Shown here piece after piece: positions 46,653 to 58,252 of a stretch of 64,000 nt of DNA. The DNA lies in contig NC_048546.1 in assembly GCF_902806685.2 (NCBI RefSeq), positions 6,448,001 to 6,512,000 on the forward strand, read 5' to 3'. The position numbers and the translations under genes were made by a program. The notes under the pieces are model-generated. The model made no database searches, had not been told where the DNA came from, and saw nothing but the letters and a program-made list of their open reading frames with translations. Positions within the stretch are counted from its first letter, which is position 1. Every line of letters starts with the position of its first letter. This DNA is from Maniola hyperantus. Lineage: Eukaryota > Arthropoda > Insecta > Lepidoptera > Nymphalidae.

Positions 46653-46697
<45 letters not shown>

Positions 46698-46768
46698 TAG
46701 ACAGACAGACAACAAAGTGATCCTATAAGGGTTACGTTTTTCCTTTTGAGGTACGGAACCCTAAAAAT
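46346..46768 (+). repeat. Interspersed repeat, right part, split by LTR element
   Basis: Continues the family interrupted at 37654: ACAGTCGTATTTTTTCGACA, the CATATGGTATCCCACTTG region, a GACA tetranucleotide run (46649-46711), and the outer end GGTACGGAACCCTAAAAA. Confidence 0.85.
46649..46711 (+). repeat. (GACA)n microsatellite
   Basis: Imperfect GACA/GACG run inside the interspersed repeat. Confidence 0.95.
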
Positions 46769-48737
46769 GTTAATTAATATCTTTAGTAAGATAAATAACG
46801 AGCTATATACTACTTGGTGTCACACTATTATTTTATCTCGCTGTACTTTTGTAACCGAATATTCTGTCCGGGAATTAATAAGATGCATTACTATCAAACG
46901 AACGCTTGACCCGTCCGACGTGCTCCGAACTCATGAATATTTAATATTTACAAATTATTAATCCAACACTTTATCCCGCTTGGATCCATTGAGCTATAGA
47001 TGATGTAGAGATGTCATTCAAAGTATAACCAATGTTCAAAGGAATTCAAAGGATGTTCCAACTTATCATACAAGCTAAGATAAAGCGCAAACGAAGCCCA
47101 GGTCAAGACGAATATCCAAATTAGTTAGTTGTTCAACATGAGCTCAAGGGCACTGTTTAGGGCGCGGCGTGGTGAAGTCCAATTATTAATCTAAGCTTCA
47201 GGGTTGCCGACCTCTGATAGGAGATGGCACTAGGGAAAAGACGCAGACCACATGCATTAGCATCAAAAAAGCGCCCCCAGTTAATTATACAAGTATATCT
47301 ATGTATGTAATGGATCTCTAAATACCTACTCGTATTTTGAACCAAACATAACATAATATGTTCTTGTTATATCTTTTTACACCTGATACTATAACTGTGA
47401 CGCCATTAATACAGATCATCAAAACTCATATTTTACTGAATGACGAAAAGAACATCCACTTCCTCCTGTGTGGTTCACCAGTCAGGTTGGCTGTTTTGCT
47501 GGACATCAGCGCCTCTAGTAAATGACATCTCTGCTCTGTACTATAGGACGCATTCCAACGTGGTGTGAGCTATCGGACCATCGAAGTGTGATTCGGATAT
47601 TTTTTGATATCACCGTCATAGCTTTTGAAGGCTTTATGAAGATTAGGAAATAGAGTGCTCTCTCCGAATTATTTTCACTGTACTACGTTTTAACTTTTAA
47701 CGTTTATTAGTTTTTTAAAAATCTTTGTTAGCAGTAAAGTTACATTATAAATAATATTATGTATGAAACTGGATATCGTAAAATTAGAGAAAACATCTAT
47801 AAAATTATATAAATAATTGCATTTTTAACTTTTTGGATCATACTTGGCCTTGTATGATGAAACAGATGATTTTATTTGGTAGTATTTTTGAAATAAGTAT
47901 TAAGTTTATAAAATAGTGACTCATTTTAGATATTCCGGTAATTCTTGTGATTGCAACATCCAATTAAATTATCTATATCGAGCTTTTGTAGAGCGATATA
48001 GCTGATATACTTATTATATTTGTGAAATATAAACTTGAGTCTATCCTACGGTAGAAGCGGGTTTTCTTATACATTCTTATATCTACTTGATCAAATTAGA
48101 ATTTTAATACGGAAATGCGGCTTGGGGAGATAAACCGAAATTACAATTTACTTACATATATTGACTCGGCGTGTAACTTACTCGCATAGTCAGAAAATAG
48201 GTAGGAACTACTTAATTTCGAAAAAAAAACCTGCGAAAATATAAAAAAAATATGGAAACCATAACAGTGGTCTTTTTTTGATTTTCAAATTCGTTGTAGG
48301 TAGTATCTATCTAACATTACTATTTCATAAAATTACTAAATTAAAACTATTATAGTTATATAATAAAGTAATGTTTACTTTAGTTTTTACATCTATCGGT
48401 AGCGGTACTCTGAGCTTTAGTAACATTAGCATGTCGATGACGCGACTCGAAGTTTTTATCCATTGCATCCGAAAATTGCTCAACCCGCCTAAAGAAGTTT
48501 TCACTTCAAAAACTGTAACGTAATCATTGAGCACATAATCTAAAGACCCTCATTACCATATTGACGCCGAGAATATTTCTATAATGAACTCAGTCACGCG
48601 TACATAAAATTTAAATATATAAGCAGCTACTGTATTAAAATATTGATAACACATATTTTGAGACGTCTTTAATTGCTACTAATAATTCAATCCTATGCAT
48701 TTCAGATAAGTTAAGTCGTTCGGACGGCTCAGGCAGA
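46769..48737. other. Unique DNA, no feature recognised
   Basis: Mostly AT-rich. Small frames only (46746-46961 +, 48325-48534 -), no domains recognised. Confidence 0.4.
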
Positions 48738-49027
48738 GGCACTTTAAAAGGGTATGACTTAATTGCCCCATCTTATAGAGGCAAATAAATCCGACGCGGA
48801 ATGTTTACGACTGCCGGTGTCAGCGCGTGCGCCACTTATTAATTATGCTCAAATGGCAATTATCCAAACCTAACACGATTTTTACAACCATACGGAACTT
48901 ATTAAAGGTAGGTATACATTTATCAGGACAGTTAAACTATTTTTTTGTCAACATTAGGTAGGTTTACCGTTCAGTGCGACACAACTTAGGTACAACTTGT
49001 AATTCAGCTGGAACATCAATGTTACTT
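48738..49027 (+). repeat. Duplicated module, copy A
   Basis: Contains GGTATGACTTAATTGCCCCA, a GCGGAATGTTTACGACTGCC block and GTCAGCGCGTGCGCCACTT. It repeats at 49058-49333 at roughly 90% identity over the first 155 bp (by eye), fading after. No TE ends, tRNA-like head or coding frame. Not seen elsewhere in the window. Confidence 0.75.
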
Positions 49028-49057
49028 GCGGCGCAGAATAATATAATAGTACTACTT

Positions 49058-49333
49058 GCGGCTTTAGCAGGGTATGACTTGATTGCCCCATCTTATAGAA
49101 TATAGAGGCAAATAAATCCGATGCGGAATGTTTACGACTACCGGTGTCAGCGCGTGCGCCACTTCTTAATTATGCCCAACTGGCAATTATCCAAAGCTAA
49201 CATGATTTTTACAATCATACGAAACTCATTAAGAGGTATACACTTATAAGAACAGTTAAAGTTGTTTATTTTATCAACATTAGGATCAGTACGACACAAC
49301 TTGTAACTTTATCCGGAAGATAGATGTTAGTAG
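49058..49333 (+). repeat. Duplicated module, copy B
   Basis: Tandem direct copy of 48738-49027 with a 7-bp insertion (AATATAG type) near 49100. The GC-richer central block is the best preserved part in both. Confidence 0.75.
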
Positions 49334-50825
49334 TACCTACCTAAGTTATAGGTATGAGTTAGTAATTGATGTACTATAATTGATGTAAGTAGGTACAAGC
49401 TGATTTTGTATCCACTGATCTTGCGAAAATAAGCGATAAGTTATTGCTTATTTTCACGCCTTTCAGGCTTCACTGACGCTATTCACGCAGAGTGATTTGC
49501 AATGGATTTGCACGTAAATGAATTATGACATAATTTAATAATTCTACAATTTATAGCGCCTGCGTCAAGGTAATTTTTGATACTAATCATCAGCATCTAA
49601 TTGACAGAACTAAGCATCTGTTTGGAATTGATAGTTTTTTTATTCTATTATTCTGTCTTATTGTGCCTAATTACTAACAAAAAGATAATAAGCCTATAAT
49701 AAAATATTTAACTAAGTAACCTAAGTGATATGATACTTATAAGGGACGAACATAATTGTTACCTACATATTATCGGCTACAGCTGGCCAGTCAAAATAGG
49801 TAATTTCCAATGAAAAAGATTGATTGCAGAGTTTGTATACGTACAACATCCGACACCATAAATACTTTTTATTTACAGACCCGGATAGCACCAAAAAAGG
49901 TCCTGTGTTTCTCTGACTACTTAGTTTGGCATTATTTCCTTATTGATAAAGCGGGTTATAATATTAAAAATAGTTAATTGCTCATTGGTTCTTAACAAAT
50001 GTATATGGCTATCCAAGTTGGCTTTAAACTTGGAATAATTTATGTAAAAAATTGATATGTAAACCGACTATATAAAAATTGTGTGACAGCAAGTTGTCCA
50101 TATTAGGACATGGTTTGATGCTTAATAAGGACATCAATAGGCTAACATAACAGTCTGCAACGTATGACGTATTATGTTTAAACACGTCTTTGTGTCGCGA
50201 GAGACGTAAAATAGTCTGATCGGACACCGAGCGGTCCTTTTGATTCTCTGAAGAAGCGTACGCGAAGCCTATATCTCCGACTTGACGGCCCGATTGTTCC
50301 ATCGACTTAACATATCAATTATGTCGAACACAAAGACAGATAAGAAGTTGAGCGACGTGAATAAAATAATTAACTGATTGGTGTTTGTATAATTCATCAA
50401 GCGATCGGACGTAGCGAGCGCCCGGCCACTTAGTGCCATGTTATCAGATAGCTTACTGTTGAACCTTACAATGAAGCTGTAAATGCACTTCGCCACTCCG
50501 CGTTGTTTAGAACGTTTTATCTGCTTACATTCAGATCATTATAGCCCTTTGAGATAGCGTCGGTGAGCGGCAGACGGTAGCGGTTCCCTTTAGTGTCGAT
50601 GTCTTTTGTCAAACGGCTTGAGATGAACACTTCTAAGTTCTACTAAATGATATCGATTGTATATTGTACTAACTCGGTTTTATTAAGATGACGTGATGTT
50701 TAACAGCTATTTAATAAAAAACAAAATAGAATATTATCGAGATAGAACAGCAAAGTTTTTAATGTTCTACATGTTTTATAGAGTAGTTATTACGAGTAAA
50801 TCGGCAAAGACAACATTTATTATCT
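49334..50825. other. Unique DNA, no feature recognised
   Basis: Minus-strand frames at 50024-50302 (92 codons) and 50269-50496 (75 codons) overlap in a moderately balanced stretch; neither has a recognised domain. Confidence 0.35.
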
Positions 50826-50961
50826 GTACATTCTAAAACAGATTTTTATTTATTTTTATGCATAATAGTTTTTGATGTATCGTGCAAAATGTCGAAAATA
50901 TAGGACTGTAGTACGGAACTCTCAGTGCGCAAGTCGGACTCGCACTTGGCCGGTTTTTAGT
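50826..50961 (-). repeat. Interspersed repeat, CCGGCCAAGTGCG family, partial
   Basis: ATTCTAAAACAGATTTTTAT to CGCACTTGGCCGGTTTTTA: the outer end of the family in reverse orientation, matching the right part of the copy at 1-336. Confidence 0.8.
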
Positions 50962-51207
50962 CTATGACATTTACGGTATGCCTATGACTTCAGCGTCCCT
51001 GCGGCGCTGCCGCAGTACTAGCGCCATCATTTATGTCCACTGACGGAAATTAAAGAGAGAGGAATAAAAATGTCCCGGCTAATGACGGGCATGGACCTCT
51101 TGCGGTGAATATGTAATAATTCGCCTCGGGGACACGATGAAAATGGCTTGTTCTGCTATGCGCCATTAGTGAACATGGTGTTTTACTGGGTAGGACTTGA
51201 GGCCGCG
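50962..51207. other. Unique DNA
   Basis: Nothing recognised. Confidence 0.4.
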
Positions 51208-51527
51208 ATTACATCTGTAAGTTTTACTCTTAAAAGTAGCTTGTAAATTTGTAAGTTTAACTCACGTAAGTAGCTTACAATGATTAACTTATGACAAATT
51301 TACTAATGTAACACAGACTCCCACTGTAAACATTTATAAGAACATTTACATAAAAAAAAATCTTCTAAAATAATTACGTAAGTAGAACTTACAGGTATAA
51401 CGCAAACTGGCCATCCTCACATAAACTTTTAAAGTTTGTAGAGGATGGCGGTCTATGTAGTTTATTGTATGTATTTTAATATTCTGTGAACAATAAAACA
51501 AAACAAGAAAGGTGTAATCGCGGCTTA
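51208..51527. mobile_element. MITE with 12-bp perfect terminal inverted repeats
   Basis: Left end AGGCCGCGATTACATCTG, right end GGTGTAATCGCGGCTT; GCCGCGATTACA is perfectly inverted. The interior is rich in GTAAGT/ACTTAC strings, with a nested hairpin at 51410-51449 (GCCATCCTC/GAGGATGGC). No transposase and no clear target duplication. Confidence 0.7.
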
Positions 51528-52216
51528 ACTCGCAACTTTGGCTGCGTAGAGCTAATTTACTTCATGTCTGCGTAAGTAAAGTAGGTAACTTGCGTACCTT
51601 TCTTTGTCCTTGCTGGTGTCTGATGGAACTGCATTATTTATTAGGCAGTAGTGTTCAATCATAAATTACCAACTGATCCGCCTCGGCTTTGCTCGGCCTG
51701 TGGCATTTCTGAAAAAACTTTTATTAGATGTTAGAAAAACCTAAAACTCCAAGAATCGTGGTTTAACGTCTGTTTATCCTTTCTACATAAAATCAAATCA
51801 AAATAGTTTTAAGTATAGGTAGGAATACCTACTGCACTCTTTTTGAATGTCAATAGTTTTTTACAAGTTAATAGAAATGAGGTGTCAGGTGATAGATAGG
51901 TACCTACCTACGTCACCTTAATTTTAATATTTAACAATTTTAGGATCCAACCATACCTCTACTTACTTTATTTTTCAATAAATAAAATCGATCGCTTGGT
52001 CCTACTCTTTCAGATCGTAAAAGAACAAATCTTAAATTGATGGTCCGCCTAAATAATTTTAATTATATGTTATTGATAAATTCTATCTCCCGGAGCGCTC
52101 CGATATGTCGATAACACCGCGCAATTAGGCGGTGACCTTTGACTTCGTGATTTATTGTGAGAACTGTGAAATTGACATCAGCTTTAGAAATTTGTTGTGT
52201 AAACTAAACTATATAA
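51528..52216. other. AT-rich unique DNA
   Basis: Nothing recognised. Confidence 0.4.
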
Positions 52217-52872
52217 AAAAAACCGGCGAAGTTAGGTTCGCGCAACGAGGGTTCCGTACTACAGTCGTATTTTTCGACATTTTGCACGATAATTCAAAAC
52301 TATAAAAATAAATAAAAATCTGTTTCAGAATATACAAGTAAAGATCTTTCATATGATACCCCACTTGATATAGTTATCTTACTTCGAAAATTTGAAATAA
52401 TTATTAATTTACGATCATAATTTAATTTTTTTATGTGATGTAACCACAAACTCACGAAACCCTAACAATAATATCTTTACCATCGCTGTAGAAAATTTTA
52501 AAAAGAAAAGAAGTGCAACCATCAAGTTACTTGCTGGTTTTTCTCCAGGAAAGAAGGCCATAAAAGTTTAATTTAAAAAAAAATTTGCCTAATTCTATTT
52601 TAATAATAGGCACTGTGAACTTTTTTAAATTTTAATAAACCTAGCACACGAAGAATTTGGCACAAGATTATGTACTTATTTTCTATTTTTCTTTCATTTA
52701 CATGGCGGCCATTTTAATTTTTTTATTACATGTTGTTATAGCGGCAATTGAAATACACACTCTGTTTTCAATTTTCAAAACTCAAATTTCTATTCTGCCT
52801 ATTACGGTTCACGAGATACTACATTTACATAATCGAGCTCCGTTGGCACTCTTCGGGTAGGGAACCCTAAAA
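52217..52872 (+). repeat. Interspersed repeat, CCGGCCAAGTGCG family, near complete
   Basis: Left end AAAACCGGCGAAGTTAGG, then GAGGGTTCCGTACTACAGTC; right end GGGTAGGGAACCCTAAAAAA. It serves as the uninterrupted reference for the copy split by the LTR element. A hydrophobic 67-codon frame at 52657-52860 lies within the repeat and is probably incidental. Class unknown. Confidence 0.7.
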
Positions 52873-54229
52873 AACATTAGGTATGCAGTAACAAGTGTGG
52901 GAACGTGATAATAACACGCATACATAACACGTAATAACTGCATTGAATAAAATTATTGGGCAAAATAAAGCCAACCTGGTTAAGATCCAATGAAGACGGT
53001 ATAACCACAGACTCATGAATATCCCCGACTTGGTCGCCGCTGTCGCACAATAATCATGATTCGCCCAGCACGACTTTATAAGTTACCGAGCGAAAGAGTG
53101 AAAGAAAATTGTGTCCCAGAATAGAGTCGTAAAACTGAGTTTCATTACTGTCTACTTGATGAATGAGTAATATATGTTTGGGAACAAAATACCGTTTCAT
53201 TACGAGTAGGTTTAGAGGGAAAAGAATTTCGTCATTTTCATAATATTATACCTATAAGAACCTACCTATTTGTTCAAAATGTCAGTAAATTCAAAAATCA
53301 ACGTTGCTGTATTTAAAAAAAAACAAGCAAAGGAGCAGGCGGATTAGATATAGATACAGAGCTAAAACATACAAAACGCAACGGCGCGGCGGTAGTGCGC
53401 TTATGGTCCGACAACGTGCCAAACGCTGTGGCGTTGTATTAGCTAGTGCACAATTATAGCTTCTACGCTACGTCTGTACAGTAGACCATTAAAAAACTTC
53501 GCTTACAGACTACTCGTAGATTTATACAAGAGGATGTACCGCTGCGCGTCGTGTCCGGGACCATAGACCATAACTCGCACGTCGGGTGGCCGTATCAGGA
53601 CCGATGAAAAGCGTTTTGTCGCCACCATGAATATTTAAGAGTCTGTTTCCGAACACGCCCCGTCCCGGACGAGTTTGTCTGACACTTAACCCGAAATCGA
53701 ACGACATATTATTCACTACTCATTTTACAATGACTGGACATTTTTCAATATACTTTGAAAGAGGGTTACACAATTCATCGTGTATATTTAGGTTTACTTT
53801 AAGTGCTTAGTAACAGGCACTTCTATAAAGATTTTGATAACATCAAAAATTTTTTTTTTTTTTTTTAATAATAAAATAATAATTGTATGTAGGTACTTAT
53901 ACCTACAACTTACTATTGAGAGCACAAGCTCAAAAAACTCTAAAGTTCAATAAATTGCTTACGTAAAAGTGCTCAAACATACAATTTTATTGGCTTTTGA
54001 ATTGGATGTGCACTTTTCGATTCTAAATAATAATATGTATTTATTTTATTCTTGAAGGCAAGCTAAGTAGGCCTTTAAACTTTTCGAATAATTTCTATAG
54101 TTTTTCGCAATTTTCTTAAAAATAAAGCCGCGAAAGATATTTTCACGATACGGTAGGTAAGTACTTCCCTACTTGGTTTAATTAAGAAAACGGTAGTGAG
54201 TAAATAATTATGTACCTACACAGTCCGTA
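52873..54229. other. Unique DNA; poly-T at about 53849-53866
   Basis: No gene recognised. A 64-codon minus frame (53522-53716) covers a GC-richer patch without a recognised domain. Confidence 0.4.
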
Positions 54230-54417
54230 AGTACTATAATATTATTGTAAATGCGAAAGCGTGTCTATCTGTAACTTTTCTCGGCTCATCCGCTTAACTT
54301 TTTACATTACGATTTTGACAAAATTTGGTATAGAGAGGTAGCTTGCATAACGAAGACGGATATAGACCACTTTTTATCCCGAAAGAGTTCCCATGGGAAG
54401 GCGCGGGCACCATCTAG
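54230..54417 (+). mobile_element. Helitron-like element, first of an abutting pair
   Basis: 5' side ATAATATTATTGTAAATGCG; body CTTTTTATCCCGAAAGAG; 3' end GGCGCGGGCACCATCTAG at 54417. The next base begins the second element. Shortened relative to the 16838 copy. Confidence 0.65.
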
Positions 54418-54674
54418 TCTTTACATACTTAGTATACAAGTAAAATAAAGTCGCTTCCCGCTGTCTGTATGTATGTATGTATGAACGCGTAGATCTTTTA
54501 AACTACGCAACGGATTTTAATGCGGTTTTCACCAATAGATAGAGTGATTTAAGAGGAAGGTTTATAGGTATAGTTTAAGTCTATAAAATTAGAGATCTCT
54601 AGGAAAATTTAAATCTCACTGACACCACATTAGTATCTACAATGCACCCATGCGAAGCCGGGGCGGGTCGCTAG
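54418..54674 (+). mobile_element. Helitron-like element, second of an abutting pair
   Basis: Begins TCTTTACATACTTAGTATAC, has a TATG microsatellite (54464-54483), and ends GCGAAGCCGGGGCGGGTCG then CTAG (54671-54674) followed by T. A different subfamily from its left neighbour. Confidence 0.7.
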
Positions 54675-55870
54675 TTAATAATAAAATGACTCACTTGAAC
54701 GTACCATAATTTGCAATGTAAACTGAATTATTTTTGTAAATACATACCTACCAACTTTATATGCAATACATTGACAAACCGATAGTAATTGGATGAGAAG
54801 ATTGTGAAGAGCGCAATCGAAGCGTATGAACTTTTGTTAAGTGACTTGTTGTTATTTGATTTAAGAGGCCTTCTTTTTGTGATACGAAATCGAGATTATC
54901 ATAAGCCTCTGTGAATTAGGACAGTCTAGTGAAGACGGTAGATTATAGAGATGGGTATTATTACTACTCTTAAATCATGTTCAATTCGTAAAATAATTAT
55001 TTTTCTTCAGTTATTTCCATGGAAAGTTTTCGCACTTACCTATAATCGTTTGCTATAGGAATTATGATCAGCTTTGGGGGTTCCCAGGTGGATTTTCATG
55101 GAAAGTGAATTTTCATACATAAGAGTGCAAGTGCCAAAATTCTGTTTCCGGAAAACATAGCAAACGATTGTTTGGTACATTAATTTAAATAGGGGTTTTT
55201 CGATTTCTAACACGCGGCGATGCGAGTGTTCTCACACGCATGCCCTTTAGTGTCTTAGTTCTGGTTGAAATTTAAACAATAAAGAGGGATTAATTCAGTG
55301 TAATGGTTTTCATATTTTTTTGAGATTTTGCTTCCTGATTTTTACAAGCTACTTAGCAAGTGTTAAATAATATGAAAAAGGTTTTCACGTTCACGTGATT
55401 TTTCACGTGCTACTTGTAAAAAGGTCCACCTCTAGTAGGTTATATTATATTGTGATATATCGAGTGGCTTAAAATGTCAGGGCCCACCTTTGATCCGATA
55501 TGAAAGTTCATCACACTGTTCATTACTGGATGTAATAACGATGCGGATGACTACATCATTCTTATAGACTGGTTTCCATTATGATACGATATGAATATTA
55601 ATATTGAACCGATTTCGAAAATACGACCAACTTAACTAGTTGGATAGAGCAGGTTCAATGTCTCCAATAAGGGTTAACTGATCTGGTTAAAAATAGTATA
55701 TTGCATACCTTCGGAATTTGAAATTAGAGTTGGAGTTTAGATTTCAAGTCAAAAAATGTGAAACGTGACATCAGAGTTACGTAACTCTGTTGTCACGTTT
55801 TTTAATTTGGAAACCTACTATAAAGGAGTCAGATTGGTTTAGTTTGAAAATTCAAAGTAATAAATATAAG
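54675..55870. other. Unique DNA, no feature recognised
   Basis: Several short local inverted repeats (CACGTTCACGTGATTTTTCACGTG near 55387 read as repeated CACGTG-like words). No gene recognised. Confidence 0.4.
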
Positions 55871-55880
55871 TAGCTCAGAG

Positions 55881-55972
55881 TACAATGAATTAAAAGCTTA
55901 ATTTGCTATAATCTGCTGAAACAACGCTACGTTTCAGCGGATTATAGCAAATTAAGCTTTTAGTTCATTGTA
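55881..55972. repeat. 42-bp-arm hairpin, 8-nt loop
   Basis: Arms 55881-55922 and 55931-55972 pair with two mismatches around AACGCTAC. The arms contain AAAAGCTTAATTTGCTATAA. Could be a very short foldback element or a small-RNA hairpin. Preceded by TAGCTCAGAGTA (55871-55882), which recurs at 56017 and, inverted, at 56358. Confidence 0.9.
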
Positions 55973-56016
55973 TATCATAGACTTCCGCAAAACAACGCCT
56001 GCTTTTATACAACATT

Positions 56017-56370
56017 TAGCTCAGAGTAAGCAAAAAGCTGTGGTAGCCTAGTGGTTAGGACGTCCGCCTTCCAATCAGAGGTCGGGAGTTCGATCCCGGG
56101 CACGCACCTCTAACTTTTCGGAATTATGTGCGTTTTTAAGTAATTAAAATATCACTATCTTTAACGGTGAAGGAAAACATTGTGAGGAAACCTGCATGCC
56201 TGAGAGTTCTCCATAATGTTCTCAAAGGTGTGTGAAGTCTGCCAATCCGCACTTGGACAGCGTGGTAGAATGGCCAAAACCCTTCTCACTCTGGGAGGAG
56301 ACCCGTGCTCTGTAGTGAGCCGGCCATGGGTTGATCATGATGATAATGAAGCAATATTTACTCTGAGCTA
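56017..56370. repeat. Small palindrome split by a SINE
   Basis: TAGCTCAGAGTAA (56017-56029) and TTACTCTGAGCTA (56358-56370) are perfect inverted repeats. Removing the SINE and one duplication leaves them only about 6 bp apart as a stem-loop. Confidence 0.8.
56034..56348 (+). mobile_element. SINE family A, full length, in palindrome loop
   Basis: Complete copy: GGTAGCCTAGTGGTTAGGAC head, B box GAGTTCGATCCCGGGC, core, and GATGGGTTGATCATGATG tail. Direct repeat AAGCAA at 56028-56033 and 56349-56354 marks insertion into the palindrome loop. Confidence 0.85.
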
Positions 56371-56414
56371 AGTATAGATAGTATTTTTTATACCTATGAA
56401 TACCATTTCAGGGC

Positions 56415-56564
56415 AGTTACGCACTCATCCGATCTGAGTCCTTGAAAACACGTTCTGAAGTAGTCCTAGAACTATTTGTGTCATAGAACATTGTAGCTTA
56501 TGACATAATATAACGTTTTTTATATCCGTATTTTCACGGATTCAGATCGGATGAGTGCGTGATC
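56415..56564. mobile_element. MITE with ~35-bp inverted arms
   Basis: ACGCACTCATCCGATCTGA (from 56419) and its complement ending at 56560, continued by CTTGAAAACACG/CGTATTTTCACG. About 75 bp of unrelated DNA lies between the arms. No coding. Confidence 0.75.
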
Positions 56565-56645
56565 GTAAGGTTAAATGAAATGGTGTAAATTCAAACGAAA
56601 TAATGACAATAATAGTGGAGGTAAACAGTGAACTGAATGTATCAT

Positions 56646-56912
56646 AGTAATAGCCTAGTGGTAAAGACGTCAGCTTCCTATTCGGAAATTCCTGGGTTCG
56701 ATCCTCTTCGACTCTAATGTGTACTTTAGGTAAGCTACTAAAGAAAAACTCTTGGGGGAATCTGTACCTATGCCAGAGAGTTCTCCATAAAGTTCTCAAA
56801 ACTGTGTGAAGTCTGTCAACCCATACTTGGCCAGCGCAGTCAAACCATTCCCATTCTGAGAATAGATCCGTCCTCAGTAGTGAGCCGACTATGGGTTGGT
56901 GATGAGGATGCT
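56646..56912 (+). mobile_element. SINE family A, diverged
   Basis: Head AATAGCCTAGTGGTAAAGAC, B box CTGGGTTCGATCC, shortened core with AGAGTTCTCCATAAAGTTC, tail TATGGGTTGGTGATGAGG. Older than the 56034 copy judging by its differences from the shared consensus. Confidence 0.8.
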
Positions 56913-57917
56913 TGTAGCATCTGAGTGCGACGGTAAAGCTTATCTATAGGTACAAAGCATTTGTTAGTTAAGTGTCCAACCGAAACGTTATTTGTCAGGA
57001 ATTCATTTTAAGTGTTTGTGTATGGATAAAGGTATTAGTATTTAGTACCGAAGTATACCTAATCATAGAAATATTATGAGTTATAATTTACTAGCTGATG
57101 CCCGCGACTTCAACGTCAACGTTTCAACTGTTTGGTTTGAAAATCATTGTTTATACTACAAAAAAAGTCAAAAGTATGTTTTTTAGACTTCTCAAAAGTA
57201 ACAATCACTTTTGCAAACTACTCGACGTCTGTCTGTCTGATTGGCTTTGGTCTTGTAGGATGTAGAGCCTAATCGTAAGTTCGTAACCGTTTAGTAAGGT
57301 GTTATATGAACAAGACAGATAGAGATTTTTAATTCGTTATAACTACGACATTCCAGGCCATATCGTGGTATAGAAAAGCTCATCTTAAATTTACGTTGAA
57401 ACAAAAATAGATGTCAATGAAAAATAATAAAAAGCAGCTTTAAAATTCTAGTGATAAGTATATTATTTACAACGCGTAGATGTCCAATCAAAACGTAATT
57501 TGTCATGTTTATGTTCATTATTCTGTACTTTTATATCACGAAATCGTAAAAAGTTTACAAAACATTGATAAACTACAATAAAATGAAGTGCTGCCCCTGT
57601 GCGTTATCGAGAAGCTTACGAAGCATTTGCTAGATGAGTGCCCAATCAAAACGTTATTTGTCATATATCCGAGTCATTGTATGGCCCTTCTTCACGTTGG
57701 CCCTTGCGTTGGTATCAGTGGCCCTTACATTGGTGACACTGGTGTATAGTCACTGGTTTATGTCGGCTGTGGTAAGTATGAGATCCAGTTTCCGTCTTGT
57801 CGGCTGTCGGGTCCGGATCTCTCAATGTGTGGTCCACAAACTCTTAGGTCAAATAGACACTTGAACCATTATCTAAATAAAAATAGAAAGATTTTTTATA
57901 TAAATAAGTTTTTACAA
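56913..57917. other. Unique DNA with three copies of a ~28-bp motif and a Helitron-like scrap
   Basis: TGTCCAATCAAAACGTTATT-type motif at 56971-56998, 57480-57506 and 57637-57664. CTAGCTGATGCCCGCGACTTC at 57091-57111 is the 3' end of the Helitron-like family. A hydrophobic 76-codon frame at 57634-57864 overlaps the third motif copy and has no recognised domain. Confidence 0.5.
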
Positions 57918-58240
57918 AGTACGTAAGCTGTGATAGCCTAGTGGTTAGGACGTCCGCCTTCTAATCGGAGGTCAGGGGTTCGATCCCAGGCACGCACCTC
58001 TAACATTTCGGAGTTATGAGCGTTTTAAGTAATTAAATATCACTTGCTTTAACGGTGAAGGAAAACATCGCGAGGAAACCTGCATGCCTGAAAGTTATCC
58101 ACAATGTTCTCAAAGGTGTGTGAAGTCTACCAATCCACACATAGCCAGCGTGGTAGACTATGGCTAAACCCTTTTCACTCTGAGACTGAGAGGAGACCAG
58201 TGCTTTGCAATGAGCCGGCGATGGGTTGATCACGATGATG
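57918..58240 (+). mobile_element. SINE family A, full length, with 12-bp target duplication
   Basis: Complete copy flanked by AAGTTTTTACAA at 57906-57917 and 58241-58252, identical. Head with GATAGCCTAGTGGTTAGG, anticodon-loop-like CTTCTAA, B box GGGGTTCGATCCCAGG, core and GATCACGATGATG tail. The clean duplication fits LINE-mediated retroposition and recent age. Confidence 0.9.
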
Positions 58241-58252
58241 AAGTTTTTACAA

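Noticed and set aside
52657..52860. 67-codon hydrophobic frame
   Set aside because: Sits inside an interspersed repeat (52217-52872); no protein family recognised.
56040..56112. tRNA-Arg-like gene
   Set aside because: This is the head of SINE family A, repeated many times in the window with a constant non-tRNA body and target duplications.
57634..57864. Hydrophobic 76-codon frame as a small membrane protein
   Set aside because: Starts within a dispersed motif copy, has no recognisable family, and its hydrophobicity follows from GTT/GTG-rich composition.
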